64,000 nucleotides of DNA, taken from Ignavibacteriales bacterium. GTDB taxonomy: Bacteria; Bacteroidota; Ignavibacteria; Ignavibacteriales; Ignavibacteriaceae. The stretch lies in assembly GCA_016714125.1 (NCBI GenBank), contig JADJNX010000011.1:1-64000 (forward strand), read 5' to 3'. Made by a program: the position numbers and the translations under genes. Within the stretch, counting starts at the first letter, position 1. Each line of letters starts with the position of its first letter. Shown here piece after piece: positions 37,363 to 50,500 of the stretch. The notes under the pieces were generated by a model that did not search any database, had not been told where the DNA came from, and was given only the letters and a program-made list of their open reading frames with translations.

Positions 37363-38797
37363 ATTCCGAAAGCAATAAAGTTAAAATAGTGATACTTGCA
37401 GATCCAAGTTCCAGTTCCCTGTGGTTCACACTGCTGAAAACATCATTTTCTGAATGATGAACATCAAAATATCTTTGGCTGTCAGGATAAAAACCGATTA
37501 ATGCTTTTGAACCTTTAATTTGGGAAATGTCAGCTCCCCCTCCCCCATTTTTAAACCACTCTATCCCGGTCATTTTGAAATAAGGAAGCCATGACGACAT
37601 TTTGGAGATTACTTCAGGTGGTGCATCTGTAGTAAAACCTCTTGGTACAAATCCTCCTCTGTCAGATTCAATCGCTGCATAATGTTTTTTGACATCGTCC
37701 TGAGTAACCTTTGCATACCCTTTAGCTCCCGCGAGGCCATTCTCTTCATTTGCAAACAAAACTGCACGAATGGTCCTTTTGGGCTTTATTCCCATTTTTT
37801 TAATCAGATGTAAAACTTCAATTGATTGTACACAACCGGCGCCATCATCATGTGCACCCTCGCCCTTATCCCAGGAATCGAGATGTGCTCCTACAACTAT
37901 CACCTCATTTTTATTTTCACTTCCCCATATCTCTGCAATAAGATTCTTGACTTCGCATGTCCCCTCTGTCTTGCAATCGAGTTCCATTTCAAATAAGAGA
38001 GGTTGCGTGATCTCGCCTTGGCCGTTTTTTAACAGTTCAGCTAAGAAAGCGGCACTTCTCACACCTAGCGCTACACCCGGTATTTTGGGAATCGTATCAA
38101 CATATCTTAGAGTTCCGGTATGAGGTACATCATCAAAATTTGAGGCAACTGATCTGATTAAAACTGCAACTGCCCCATATTTCGCTGCCCGGTGTACACC
38201 ATTCACCCTAAAATTTACTGCAGGACCATAGGAAGAAAATGAGTCGTAAACTTTTTGGTCAAACTCGAAATTGAAAAAGACTATTTTCCCTTTTATCTCA
38301 TTTTTCCTCTTCTCCAATTCATCAAAATCAGATATCTCAATGACATCAGCTCTTAATATTCCTTCCGTACCAACTGATCCACCTAACGCTGCAACTTCAA
38401 ATTTTATATCAGAACCTGAATTTTTACCTCTTAATATAAATTTCTCAACATTTCCCCTTTGCCAATTGGTTGTTGTAAATGTTTGAGTATAAACTGTATC
38501 AAAACCCAATCCTGACATCTTTTTAAGTAAAAAGTCCTCCACATTTATCAGATTTTTGCTTCCCGAGAGTCTGCCTCCAAAGGCACAAAGCTCCCTAAGA
38601 AGATTATAACCAAAGGTGTCTGCAAGAGCGGTCCGCGTAATTTTGTCAAAACTCTTAACCAATGTTGAGTCGATTTTGAGATTTGTCTGAGCGAATGTAC
38701 TAAAAGATATTAAAGACAGGGTAAGTAAAAACAAGAAGAAAATAGAAATTTTAAGAGGCTTCTCATAATGAGATTGAATATTTGTTAATTTGAACAA
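37352..38797 (-). CDS. Secreted M28-family zinc metallopeptidase
   Basis: 481 residues as an open frame starting at TTG 38797. A protease-associated domain is followed by the M28 catalytic domain: GAHLDSWD, GAHDDGAG, the catalytic NEENG, SDRGG and VHHSENDVF supply the two-zinc ligands. It releases amino acids from extracellular peptides. The signal peptide reads KISIFFLFLLTLSLISFSTFA. A more natural start would be the ATG at 38766 (MRSLLK), which joins this signal only if one A is missing in its AAAA run. That version also keeps the gene clear of the divergent sigma54-type promoter. Confidence 0.88.
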   Translation of the reverse strand: MFKLTNIQSHYEKPLKISIFFLFLLTLSLISFSTFAQTNLKIDSTLVKSFDKITRTALADTFGYNLLRELCAFGGRLSGSKNLINVEDFLLKKMSGLGFDTVYTQTFTTTNWQRGNVEKFILRGKNSGSDIKFEVAALGGSVGTEGILRADVIEISDFDELEKRKNEIKGKIVFFNFEFDQKVYDSFSSYGPAVNFRVNGVHRAAKYGAVAVLIRSVASNFDDVPHTGTLRYVDTIPKIPGVALGVRSAAFLAELLKNGQGEITQPLLFEMELDCKTEGTCEVKNLIAEIWGSENKNEVIVVGAHLDSWDKGEGAHDDGAGCVQSIEVLHLIKKMGIKPKRTIRAVLFANEENGLAGAKGYAKVTQDDVKKHYAAIESDRGGFVPRGFTTDAPPEVISKMSSWLPYFKMTGIEWFKNGGGGADISQIKGSKALIGFYPDSQRYFDVHHSENDVFSSVNHRELELGSASITILTLLLSEFGL

Positions 38798-38815
38798 TAA
38801 TCGAAAGAAAATAAT

Positions 38816-38831
38816 TGGTATGATTTTTGCT
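38816..38831 (+). promoter_or_regulatory. Sigma54-type promoter before the DUF11 T9SS gene
   Basis: TGGTATGATTTTTGCT has the invariant GG (38817-38818) and GC (38829-38830) ten bases apart, and TTGCT matches the -12 element. It predicts a transcript start near 38843, about 37 bases before the ATG at 38880. Two genes with the same cargo type have this element. Confidence 0.58.
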
Positions 38832-38879
38832 TATATATTCCGTTTAATCATTCTTCAACAACTATCAGAAATAGATACT

Positions 38880-41800
38880 ATGCTTTCAATGCGAACTATT
38901 TTTACCATAAATTTATCACGCATCATTTTTCTTTTCATTTTGCTGACTGGAACAATTGAACTCCTTGCTCAAGTCACAACGCCGTTTCAACCGCGTTTTC
39001 AGTCAAATGAAAAGGGAGATATCCAAATAATTGGTAATGCCCTGTTAAAATGCCCCGCGGGAAATTGCGGCGGTAATAACAACAGTTACAGCATGGTTAA
39101 TATAGATATCGACGGTGATGGAGGTACGTTCAACTCCAGTTCCGCCAATTTCACACTACCGGCCGGAGCTACTGTCCTTTGGGCAGGTCTCTACTGGAAT
39201 GGCATCTCAACAAATTCTGCCAGGAACACGGCTCTTTTCAAGACTCCTGTTTCAGGTGGTTATGTCAACCTGACTGGTATTACATACGATAACAGTTACG
39301 GTTACCAGGGATTCAAAGATGTTACCTCTCTTGTTCAGGCAGGCGGAACAGGCACTTACATGACTGCGAACGTAAGAACAAACACCGGGACGAATACCTG
39401 GGCAGGTTGGGCACTGGTGGTTGTTTATAGAGACCCTTCCAAACCACAGCGAAATCTGACAGTGTTTGATGGACTCGCAAATGTCAGTACTAATAATGCT
39501 AATGTCAATATTACAATTAGCGGATTCACAACCCCTCTCTTTGGTCCCGTGAATGTTGCTCTTGGGGTAGTTGCTTATGATGGCGATGCTGATTTGACGG
39601 GTGACGCTCTCAAATTCAACAACCAGGTAATCTCAAACGGGTTAAATCCAGCAAATAACTTTTTTAACAGTACAATAAGCAGGCTTGGAAGTCACATAAC
39701 AGATAAAAATCCAAATTATGCAAATCAATTGGGATTGGACATCGACATAGTTGACGCTACAGGAAAATTAAGCAACGGGCAGTCGAGTGCAGTACTTAAT
39801 CTAACAACAGGGGGAGAAAGCTACAATCCAGGGGTGGTAACTACTGTTATCGATATCTTTGCTCCGGATATTAATATCACCAAAATTTTACTGATCTAAA
39901 TGGTGGAAGTGTAACCCCGGGAGATACTCTCCTCTACACTATTAATCTTATTAACAATGGCCAGGATGCAGCAAATAAAGTAGTTTTGGTTGATTCAATT
40001 CAGGCACACATGAGTTACCTCCCTGGCACTTTGGTTGTTACCAGCGGTGCAAACAGTGGCACCAAAACAGATGTTTCAGGAGATGACCAGGCATTTTTAG
40101 CTCAGGAAAAGTAAATTTTAATCTGGGATCCAGCGCCACCGCTTCAACAGGTGGAAACCTGAACCCCGGCGAATCCACCGGAGTGACTTTTAAGGTTGTA
40201 ATTAATCAACCATTACCGGATAGCCTTAGCGCAAATAATTTTGCACTCGCAACTTATAAAAGCCAGTCAGTTCCAATTCGGGACTATTCAAGCCAGTCCG
40301 CAACTGTAACAGCCCCAATTGTGTCTTTAGCAGATTTGTCTCTTACCAAAGCAGTATCAAATGCCAGTCCAATTGTTGGAAGTAATATTGTGTATACTGT
40401 CAAAGTGACCAATTCAGGACCTGAAATAGCTACCAGCGTAAGTGTAAATGACCTTCTCCCATCGGGATTACAATTTGTAAATTATTCTTCTTCGACCGGC
40501 ACCTATGATGATGCTACCGGAGAATGGGTTATTGGTACTATGAATCCCGGAAGAACTGATTCTTTAAGAATTACAGTTTTGGTAAATGGTACTACTGGAA
40601 TGACAAATGTAGCAGAAGTGAAATCCCTCGATCAGACAGACCCTGATTCGAGTCCAAATAATGGAAACCCTGCTGAAGATGATTACGCTTCAGTTTCGAT
40701 TAACCCGGTTAACTCTGCTGATTTAAAAATAAGAAAACTTGTATCCCCGGCGAATCCAACCGTTGGGTCAACAGTGACATATACAATAACAGTATCAAAC
40801 GATGGCCCCGGTAATGCAACAAATGTGATGGTAAACGATCAACTGCCTGCGGGAATTTCATATGTGTCACATTCAGCTTCTCAGGGTGCTTATGTCCCCG
40901 GAACAGGCGACTGGAACATCGGAACGATAAACAATGCAGGTGATGCTGAACTTACAATAACAGGCACAAAAACATCTCCATCGATTATAACAAACATTGC
41001 TGAAATTACAGCTGCAGATCAATCTGATCCTTTCCCACTCGATAGAAAAGACAGTGCTACAATTCCTATCCAGATAGCTGATCTTTCAATTGAAAAAACT
41101 GTGTCGCCACAGGCTCCTCAATTAGGTCAACAAGCCACATTCAGGATTGTCCTAAGGAATAATGGTCCAACTGCAGCAACGGGTGTTATTGCACAAGATT
41201 CTCTTATGAGTGGATTGACTTATGTAAGTTCCACCGTAACTCAGGGTGTTTATGATCCTGTTTCAGGTGAATGGTTTATCGGCACAATAGCAAATGGTGA
41301 CAGTGTTGTTTTGATGATCACTGCAAATATTACATCATCCTCTCCCCTTTCCAATACGGCATCAATCAAGTTTTCACATGAGATTGACCCAACCTTAGGT
41401 GATAGAACTGCGACACTAAACTTTACTGCTGCATCATCGGATCTTGGTATCCTGAAAACTGTTGATAATGCAAACCCAGGCGATGGGTCAACTATCAATT
41501 ACACAATTACGATAACCAATAACGGTCCGAGTGCGTCAACTAACTCAACAGTTTACGACAAACTTCCAAACGGTCTTATTTATCAATCGCACTCGACTTC
41601 CCAAGGATTGTATAATGTTTTAACCAACCAATGGGAAGTGGGTCCACTCCCATCCGGTGGGTCAGCTACTCTAAATATCTCTGCGCGAGTAATATTCGAC
41701 AGCTTGAGTGCAACTGTTGTTAATCTTGGTCCCGCAACTGGATATAATCTCTTTGTTTTAAACGACTTCTCAGCTCCTTCATCCGATGTTGAAGGAAAAG

Positions 41801-43779
41801 CTGCCATCGGTAGAGATGTAAATGTTGCCGGTTACAGTTTTGGTGATAAATATCCCAATTCAAACGGAACAGAAGATATCCTTATTGTAGGTAGAAATCT
41901 GACTTACCTTTCAGGAGCCATATACTCAGGTAATGTGGTTTATGGTAATTCGACCAATCTGCCAATAAATGGAGTTTCAATTAATAATGGTACACTAAGA
42001 AAAGACACTGTAATTGATTTCGCTGCAGCCGCTACCTATCTGCAAGATCTTTCAACTTCGATTAGTTTGTATCCGGTTAATGGAATTACACACTTTGAGT
42101 GGAACGGACTTGAGTTAACAGGAACTAATCCATTCCTCAATGTCTTTTCTGTTTCGGGTGCCCAACTTTCGCAGGCAAACAGTGTTGCATTGAATGTTCC
42201 TAATGGTTCTGCGGTTCTTGTAAACATTTCCGGAACCAATGTTAGTTGGACAGGTGGTCTCACTGTTACTGGTACTGCTAAAGAAAATGTAATCTATAAT
42301 TTTTACGAAGCCACGGCTCTCAGAGTTCTTGGAATAGATATTCGTGGTGCTGTTCTTGCTCCATTCGCTTCTCTTACTTTTCCTTCAGGTGTTCACAACG
42401 GACAAATGATTGCATACAATGTGACAGGCAGTGGACAATTTAATCTCTCCAATTTTATGGGAAATATCCCAATAAATAAAGATATCTGGAATGTGGCAGA
42501 GATAATGGCTGCTGATCAGCATGATCCCGATTCAACCCCCGGGAATAACGATCCGGTAGAAGATGATTATTCCAAAGTTAAAATCCATGTTACCAACATC
42601 GTTCCCGCTCCAAACCTCAATTTTGGAAATTGGAACTATCTGAACAATTTTGGTCAGGATCAGATGATTATGACCATTGCAAAGGATAATACAAATAACC
42701 TGTTTGCAGGAACTCTTGGAGGTGTAGTTTATAAATCAACAGATAACGGAACCAACTGGAATCAATTATTGAATCCTATCAATAATGTCACACTGATTTG
42801 GAATATAAAAGTTCTTTCCAACGGGAAAATTCTCGCTGCCACAGAACAAGGTATCTACATCTCAAGTGATAATGGTGCAAGTTGGGAACTCTCATCCCTG
42901 AATGGCAAAGATACCAGATCGATTGTTGTTGATAGCCAGGGGATAATATATGTTTCCACTTGGGGAAATGGTGTCTATAAATCTGCTGATAACGGATCAA
43001 CATGGAATGCTATAAATTCCGGTCTTACTAACAATAGCATAAATGCTTTGGCCATCAATGCTCAGGGTTCATTGTTCGCCGGCTCTTTTGGGAATGGTGT
43101 CTTTAGATATAATGGAAGTGGTTGGGATCAACTCCCCGGAAACAATAATTTTGTCTGGTCATTATATGTTGACGGGCAGGGATCATTAATATGTGGTACC
43201 TACGGAAGTGGCATTTTCACTTCAAATAATAATGGTTCATCATGGACTCACCTTGCTCTTTCCTCTAACCTCAATTATACCTATGGGATAACCGGTGATC
43301 AGGATGATAACATCTATTTTATCTCCTTCTCTGGAGGTGTTACAGTGAGAAACCATCAAACAGGTTCTTATAATATGCTTGGACTTTCAGCTCTTGGAGT
43401 GAGTTCAATTTATATTAATCAGAACAATCAGGTGATTGTTGGTACGTCACCCGGTTATCTGTATAAAAATGATTCACCGTTAACCTCCATTCAATCAGGA
43501 GATAGCGATATTCCTGTTAAATTTGAATTGAACCAGAACTTCCCAAATCCGTTTAACCCTTCAACTCAGATTAGTTTTTCTGTACCACAAAAATCTTTTG
43601 TATCTCTAAAGATTTACGATGTTCAAGGATCAGAAATTGCAACTTTGGTGAATGAAGATAAAGAGCCCGGTTTCTATTCAATCAATTTTGATGCTAAAAA
43701 ACTCTCAAGTGGTGTCTATTTTTACAAAGTCGTCGCGGGAGACTTCAATGCTGTCAGAAAGATGATTCTGCTCAAGTAA
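38880..43779 (+). CDS. Giant T9SS cargo with five DUF11 repeats, nested choice-of-anchor-A domain and beta-propeller (frameshifted)
   Basis: About 1630 residues once two frameshifts (near 39885 and 40105) are bridged. The ATG at 38880 lies after a sigma54-type promoter and starts a signal peptide (about residues 1-30, LSRIIFLFILLTGTIELLAQ). Next comes a lectin-like domain (TVLWAGLYWNG, WAGWALVVVYRD). Five DUF11 repeats follow from about 39885 (ITKNFTD; then ADLSLTKAVS, ADLKIRKLVS, ADLSIEKTVS and SDLGILKTVD). The fourth of the last set is interrupted at about 41690-42480 by a choice-of-anchor-A domain (FVLNDFSAPSSDVEGKAAIG). The repeat then resumes with WNVAEIMAADQ. A BNR-type six-bladed propeller (KSTDNGTNW, SSDNGASW, SADNGSTW) and the T9SS sorting domain (LNQNFPNPFNPST) end the protein. 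Confidence 0.84.
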
Positions 43780-43837
43780 ATCCGGATGTTCCCTTAAAAA
43801 ATTGGTCAAATCAAAAACAAGACCTGGCATAATATTG

Positions 43838-43873
43838 AAAGTGGTTGCTTAGAAAAAGCAACCACTTTTTTTA
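43838..43873 (+). terminator. Rho-independent terminator after the DUF11 T9SS gene
   Basis: AAAGTGGTTGCTT (43838-43850) pairs with AAGCAACCACTTT (43856-43868), and a T run follows. Strong stem, unambiguous. Confidence 0.9.
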
Positions 43874-44162
43874 TTCTACCTATTTCCCCATTTTTCGTTG
43901 AATCTGCTCTTCAAAATCCCACCATTCCCTCAGCCACTGCTCATGAGAGCATGTCTATGTGTTCTATCGCACATATTTGTTTATAGTGGTTCAAAAAATA
44001 TTCAACCACAAAAATAAATTTCTTTTTCACTTTGAATATTATAATACTTTGGTTACATTATATCATCAATCTATCTATTTTTTATAAAGTCCCCGAATCC
44101 CCAAAAAAGTTCGGATCATTTAACAGACTCAAAAACAATTAATAACTTAATCAGGAACTAAT
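43874..44162. other. Spacer before the first tandem T9SS cargo gene
   Basis: AT-rich intergenic stretch with no protein-like frame. A weak sigma54-like element (TTTGGTTAC...ATCATC around 44048-44070) lacks the conserved GC of the -12 box, so I do not call it a promoter. AGGA lies eight bases before the ATG at 44163. Confidence 0.3.
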
Positions 44163-47100
44163 ATGAAGAATTTAAGATTCTACTCTTTTATCTTCGCGGC
44201 TATTCTCATGGGCTTTACGCTACAGGCGCAGCCATTGGCGGTGACATTAAATGCACCGGCAACAGCTTCTACCGGAGCGTCCCTCACTCCCACTCTCGAC
44301 TGGACCGTGGTTGATGGTACGGGGCCTTATAACAGCATAGTGAAGATTTATTCTGACGCATTATTGACAACTCTAGTCTATACTGCTAATGCGGGAGGTG
44401 CTGTATCTCACGCTGTGTCGCCTGCTTTTCTCGTGTTTAACACCAGATATTACTGGACTGTTACAGTAACAGATGCTGCATTACCTGTACCTGCTACTGT
44501 CACTCCGTCTGCATTCTCTTTTACAACCTTGCTCGCCACGCCTGCATTGTTAACCCCTGCTGACGGTTTCATTTCACTCTCAATGACTCCATCCCTTACA
44601 TGGACGATGGACCCATCAAGAACCAATGTCCGTTATAGATTACTTGTTGATGATGCCCCCGGTTTGACTCTCGGCGACATCAACACCACTACCGCTGTTA
44701 ACCCTGGTTCACTTTCTGCATCACCTTCCGGACTCTTGCCAGCAACCAAATATTGGTGGACGGTAAATGCCGAAGGTTTTTGATGTGGGTGCCGATAACA
44801 ACGGTGAAAATACTACAGCGGGTTCAGAACGGACTTTTTACACTCCGCTTGACGTTCTTACAACTCCAATCCAGGGTGTTACTGGACATACACTTGAACC
44901 AACCTTCGCTTGGACTGATGTACTTTTTGAATCAGGATACGAATTGAGAATTTCAACTGCAGGTGGCTCACAGGTAGCTTTTGATGCAGGTGTTATTTTT
45001 ACAGATCTTGCAATTGCTGCAAACAGCACTTCTGCTATCTATAATGAGAACACACTCAATGAAGGTCCGGGAGCTACTTACGTTTTCCCGTTAACCGCAA
45101 ACACCACTTACTACTGGCAATTAGTAGCTAAAGATGGTGGATTAAGTATTCCTTCACCAATTTGGCATTTTACTACCTACCCTTTGGTAACAGTAAGTCA
45201 ACACAACCCAACAAATGGTGATATTGTATATTTAAATAATGTAGAATTTACCTATGGTATCAATCAGGCTACCCAAGGACTTCAATTCAAATTGCAAGTA
45301 AAATCTGCTTTGGTTCCTCCTGTTAAAACAGACTGGTTAACTTCCAATTTTGTTGGAACTTCAGCCAATCTTTTTCAGACTGTAAATCTGCTTGGTGGAT
45401 TAAAATATTACTGGAGAGTTGTACTTCTTAACAGCGCAAACCAGGTAATGGCATACTCCCCTACCAGCTATTTTACTACAAGTGGTGGTGCAACTGTCCC
45501 TTATCCTTCATGGCCAACGGGCGGTTCAAAGGTTTACACCAATGCTCCACAACTTTATTGGTACACTGCAGGATATAGCCCTGATATTACCTTTGATGTT
45601 CAAGTGAAACTTGACTCCAGTCTCGTTCCGGTTGCCTACTCAGCTACAAATATCAGCAACATTTATCATCAAATCGCTTCCAATTTGTTACCGGGTACGT
45701 TCTACCACTGGTCAGTTAGAAGTGTTTACAAACGCGGTACACCTGATGCACAAACCTCCGCATGGAGCGCATACCATTCATTCCAGACCTGGGGTTCAGG
45801 TACACTCGTTATTCCAAACCCGTCTTATCCAACCGATAACCTCGATGTTTACACAACTTCACCATATTTATACTGGTGGCTTGGACAGGATGGAACCGGT
45901 TTAAGATATGATATTCAGTATGGAACTGATCCATTATTTGGAAGTTTTACACAGGTTAATGATGTTACTGACCAGTTTTACCTGCTTTCCGGACTTATTC
46001 CGGGAACGACTTATCACTGGAGAGTCAGGTCAGATAATACCGCTAATGTTTCTGCATGGTCAACCCATGGAACCTTTAATGTGGTTGGTGGAGTAGCAAA
46101 CGGTTACCCCGTACTTAACTGGCCCGTTGGTAACCCAACAGTTTATACAACACTTCCTTCCCTCTCATGGTATCTTGAAGGTTCACCGCTGGGTATTACA
46201 GGTTATGTTGTCAGATACAAAATTGGATCCAATTCAACAAACTGGAATCTGGATTATACCGGTACTTTTAATGTAGTTGGTGCAGGTAATACATTTTATG
46301 ATTTTGTGTTGCCTTTCACTGAAGGACAAGTTGTTTATTGGGCAGTTGCCGCAACAAATGGCATTACACTTTCAACATGGGCATCCGATCACTTCACTAT
46401 CTATAGCGGAGCAACACCGGGTGAACCTGTTATATCATGGCCTTCAGGCAACGCACTTATCTACACAGTTGATCCTCAGTTAAACTGGTGGGTAAACGGT
46501 TCTACCAGCGGCATAGTTGGATATCAGGTTGTTTATAGCTACTCTGATGTTTTTGCACCTGCTGCAACAACCACAGCTTACTCGACAACCACTTCACTGA
46601 ATGTGACAGGACTCGTTGAAGGCGCAACCTATTACTGGAAAGTCAGAGCTCATTTTGGTGGTATTTCCTATGGTGCCTTCTCAGCAGTTGAATCATTTAC
46701 GGTTAACCCGGGTTCATTTGCTCCTGTAACACCTATCGTCGGTGGACCGGACAATATTCTGATCACAACAACTTCACCAGTTCTTTCATGGGTTCTTCCA
46801 ACAGCACTTGCTGAAGGTACCAAGTATGAACTTGAATTTGCTGATAACCAGAATTTCACCAATTCATCTGTTTTCACAGACCTCACCGTTGGTCGTAAGA
46901 CAATGGAAGGACTCTCACAAAACAAGAGTTATTTCTGGAGAGTAAGAACCAAAAATAGTGACGGTAACTACTCATTCTACTCTACTCTTGGTAATTTCAG
47001 AGTAATTGATGGAACAACTGACATTAAAGACATTTCACAGATACCTGCTGAATTTGCTCTTGGTCAGAATTATCCAAATCCGTTTAATCCTTCAACAAAA

Positions 47101-47310
47101 ATCAACTTTGCTTTGCCTTCTGATATGAATGTAAAACTTGATGTTTACAACACCCTGGGTGAAAAAGTTGCTGAACTTGTTAACGGAGCTATGACTGCCG
47201 GAACTTATGCTGTTGATTTTAACGCAGCTGCACTTCCAAGCGGTATCTATTTCTACAGAATCGAAGCCGGCGCAAATGTTGCAGTCCGCAAGATGACACT
47301 GTTGAAATAA
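44163..47310 (+). CDS. T9SS cargo of FN3-like repeats (tandem copy 1, frameshifted)
   Basis: About 1048 residues once one frameshift near 44775 (after KYWWTVNAE) is bridged. A signal peptide (MKNLRFYSFIFAAILMGFTL) leads into nine or so FN3-like repeats, each with P-x-x-G-x-x-x-Y at the start and YYWxVR in the last strand. The T9SS sorting domain ALGQNYPNPFNPSTKINFALP ends in RKMTLLK, a small change from the usual RKMILLK. A recently duplicated paralogue follows at 47590-52628, with about 80 percent identity in residues 300 onward by eye. Surface-exposed, function unknown. Confidence 0.82.
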
Positions 47311-47360
47311 AAATTTGGGACCGGAAACAGATATAATCTGAATCCCAATCCCTTAAACTT

Positions 47361-47395
47361 TAAAAGCCGTCTCATTTTTTGGACGGCTTTTTTTT
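47361..47395 (+). terminator. Rho-independent terminator after T9SS tandem copy 1
   Basis: AAAGCCGTC (47363-47371) pairs with GACGGCTTT (47382-47390), followed by eight T. A near-identical hairpin closes copy 2. Confidence 0.88.
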
Positions 47396-47589
47396 GTGAT
47401 ATTTCCTGCACAGCTATCCCACCTACATGAATATTTCCTCCACTTTTTCATTTTTCTTTTGGATGCTAATAATACTTTTTGTAAATTATACTCATTCAGT
47501 ATAAGTTTTCTGATGGCGTTTAATCCTTTATATCTATGACTCTAAGAACTATTTATCTTTTCAATTAAAAATTACTCAAGGACAAACAG

Positions 47590-50500
47590 ATGAAGTATTT
47601 AAGATACTTTTTGTTAGTTTCAATGATCCTCCTCTCCACCTATTCCACATCTGCTCAAAATGGTGGAAATGCACTCACTTTAGACGGCACCGATGATTTT
47701 ATCAGAGTTGATGCTGGTGCAGGTACAGGTCTGGATTATAGTGGAGCCAGTGAATTCACAGTTTCCATGTGGATTCTACCAAACAATCCACTTGCAGTTT
47801 TACCACAACTTTTGTTCCATAAACAAAATAATGGTACTCTTAATGATGTGGACATCCAAATATATATGGAAAACGGTGGAAATTTAAGTTGTTTCATTGA
47901 CAATGTGGGAGTTGGAAATTTTGTTCTGACAGGTCCCAACCCCAATCATTACCACTTCCCGCTGGTATTATGTCACCCTGGTAAAAACTGCTACCTCCTT
48001 TGAAGTTTATGTGGATGGTATTTTATATAATTCTGGTGCAATACCGGGGACTCAATTAGCTTCTCTAACCTCTATCGGACCTGTCTATTTTGGCGTTCTC
48101 AGTGGAATTGCTGCTCCTTTTAACGGTAAATTGGACAAAATCAAAGTTTGGAATGGTGCAAGAAACGACACTCAGATCAGACAGGATATGTATCGAACTG
48201 AATCTTCCGCAACTACTGATTTAACTCTTTATCTCCCTCTTGATGAAGGCACTGGGCAAACCCCCGCTGATAATGGAAATGCACCTGCAAATACAGTGAC
48301 ACTTGGCGCTACCGCTGCTGCAGAAGCGTCAGACCCGACCTGGTCAGTTTCAGGTGCAACCGCAGTACCCAGACAGGCAATCAAATTTGACGGTCTGGAT
48401 GAATTTGGACAAACTTCAGCTCCTGATCCGGTTCTTAATGCAACGGACCTCTCAATTGAATTTTGGTTAAAACACACTGGTGGAGGAAATGAGCAAATTG
48501 TCTTAAAACAAGGTTCAGCAGCAAATAATCAGCAACTCACAGTAGGTTTTAAGTCGAGTATTCATGCCAACCCTAATGCATTTTTTATCTCCTTCTTTGG
48601 AAATGAACTGGTCGGCCCGGGTGGTTTATTGGATGTTAACTGGCATCATTACGCTGCGACTTACAACAGAACAACGGGTGAAAGGAAACTTTACAAAGAC
48701 GGATTTGTGATTGCGGAGGATATTTCTCCTGCTACTCTTAACTCATCAGGCACTATGTACCTTGCCTCTCTCGATGGTACACAAAATTTTGTAAATGCCT
48801 ACATGGATGAATTGAGAGTATGGACAAGCGTTAGAACTGAAGCACAAATCCTTGAAAATATAAACGGTTCAGTTAACAGCAATGAATCAGGACTCTATGC
48901 CCACTATCGATTTGATCAGACTCCGGATGTCTCCCAAACTGATCTGCATGATTTTACTTCAAATGCATTTACTCTGGCGCTCTCAAATATGGAAGGCGAC
49001 CTGGATTTTACAACAGAAGAACCTTTTAACCAATGGGTTGGTGGTGTGAGCTCTGACATTTCCAATGCACAGAACTGGGGCAACCTGTCAGTTCCCACAG
49101 TCACCAGCAGTGTTGGGTTTAATGCCATTCCCTCTTTGGGCAATCTTCCTTCACTCACCGGAAGCATGAACTGGTTTAATGCAACAATAACCACTCCGGG
49201 AATCACAAGTACCACCGGAATGACAGTGGCAGGTAACTTATTGGGTACTACCCTACCATTAAATTTGTCCGGTAGCAATATTGCAATTGGTCAGTTTGGC
49301 AAATTAGTTGAATCGGGTTCAGGAATTTTGAGCAATGGCACTATAATGACAAGTAGTTTCTTGATAGCTCCAAGTAGTGTGAATGTTGGTAACTTTGGAA
49401 TGACAATCACTTCGGCTGCAAATCTTGGTCCTACCATGGTGCAAAGGTCTCATTTTGGCTGGCCTCTTGGCGCAGCAACCGGGATCAAAAGATTCTTCAA
49501 GGCAAATCCAGCAGCTAATTCCGGACTTAATGCCACACTTGTTTTCCATTACGATGAGACAGAACTCAACGGTAATGTGGAAGCAGATCTCAAGCTGTTG
49601 AAATCAACTGATAATGGAATTACCTGGAGATATATCCCGTTTACGCACAACACAGTTAATAACACATTTACTGTAACCGGAGGAAGATACTCTGGCGATG
49701 TACACTGCTTTTGGTTATGTAGCTCCCGGAATTACCCTGATATCTCCAAATGTGAACGAGCTGTTCACTTCAATAACACCCAACATAAATTGGATTGTAA
49801 GTGGTGGGATGCCATCTTTCAGTTCAAAAGTTCAGATATATAGTGATGCAGCCCTCACCACTCTTGTCCATGAATCAGGTGCTATTTCAGGACCTCCGAC
49901 CTATATTGTGCCACCGGCAACTCTGCAATACAATACCAGATATTATTGGAGAATAGCCGTAACCGACGCCGCAAATGAGGTTACTAACTCAGCTGTTCGT
50001 TCTTTCATAACATTGCTCGATACCCCCGTTTTGGTTTCGCCGGCTACAGAATATGAATCACTTGTTATGTCTCCCGACCTGACATTCAGCATCAATCCAA
50101 GCACAAGCAATGTTCTGTTTCATCTGCTTGTGGGAACAGCTCCCGGACTTACTGTTGGCGCAAATACCAATTTGACCACTGCCGTCAATCCCGGTTCTTT
50201 CACAGTAAATCCTGTTGGACTCGCAGTTGCAACCAAATACTGGTGGACAATAAATGCACAAGTGAGCGATATTGCTGTTTTTAACAATGGAGAGAACAAA
50301 CAAGCAGCAACAGAACGGACATTCTATACGCCGCTTGATATCCTCACAACTCCAATAAATGGTGTTACAGGACATACACTCGAGCCAACTTTTGCCTGGG
50401 ATGATGTAGTCTGGGAAACCGGTTATGAGTTAAGAATCTCCACTTCGGGTGGAAACCAGACATCTTTCAACAATGGAGTTTTCTTCACAGACCTTAACAT

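Noticed and set aside
44040..44075. Third sigma54 promoter before the first tandem T9SS gene
   Set aside because: TGG is present but the -12 element has TC in place of the required GC at the right spacing.
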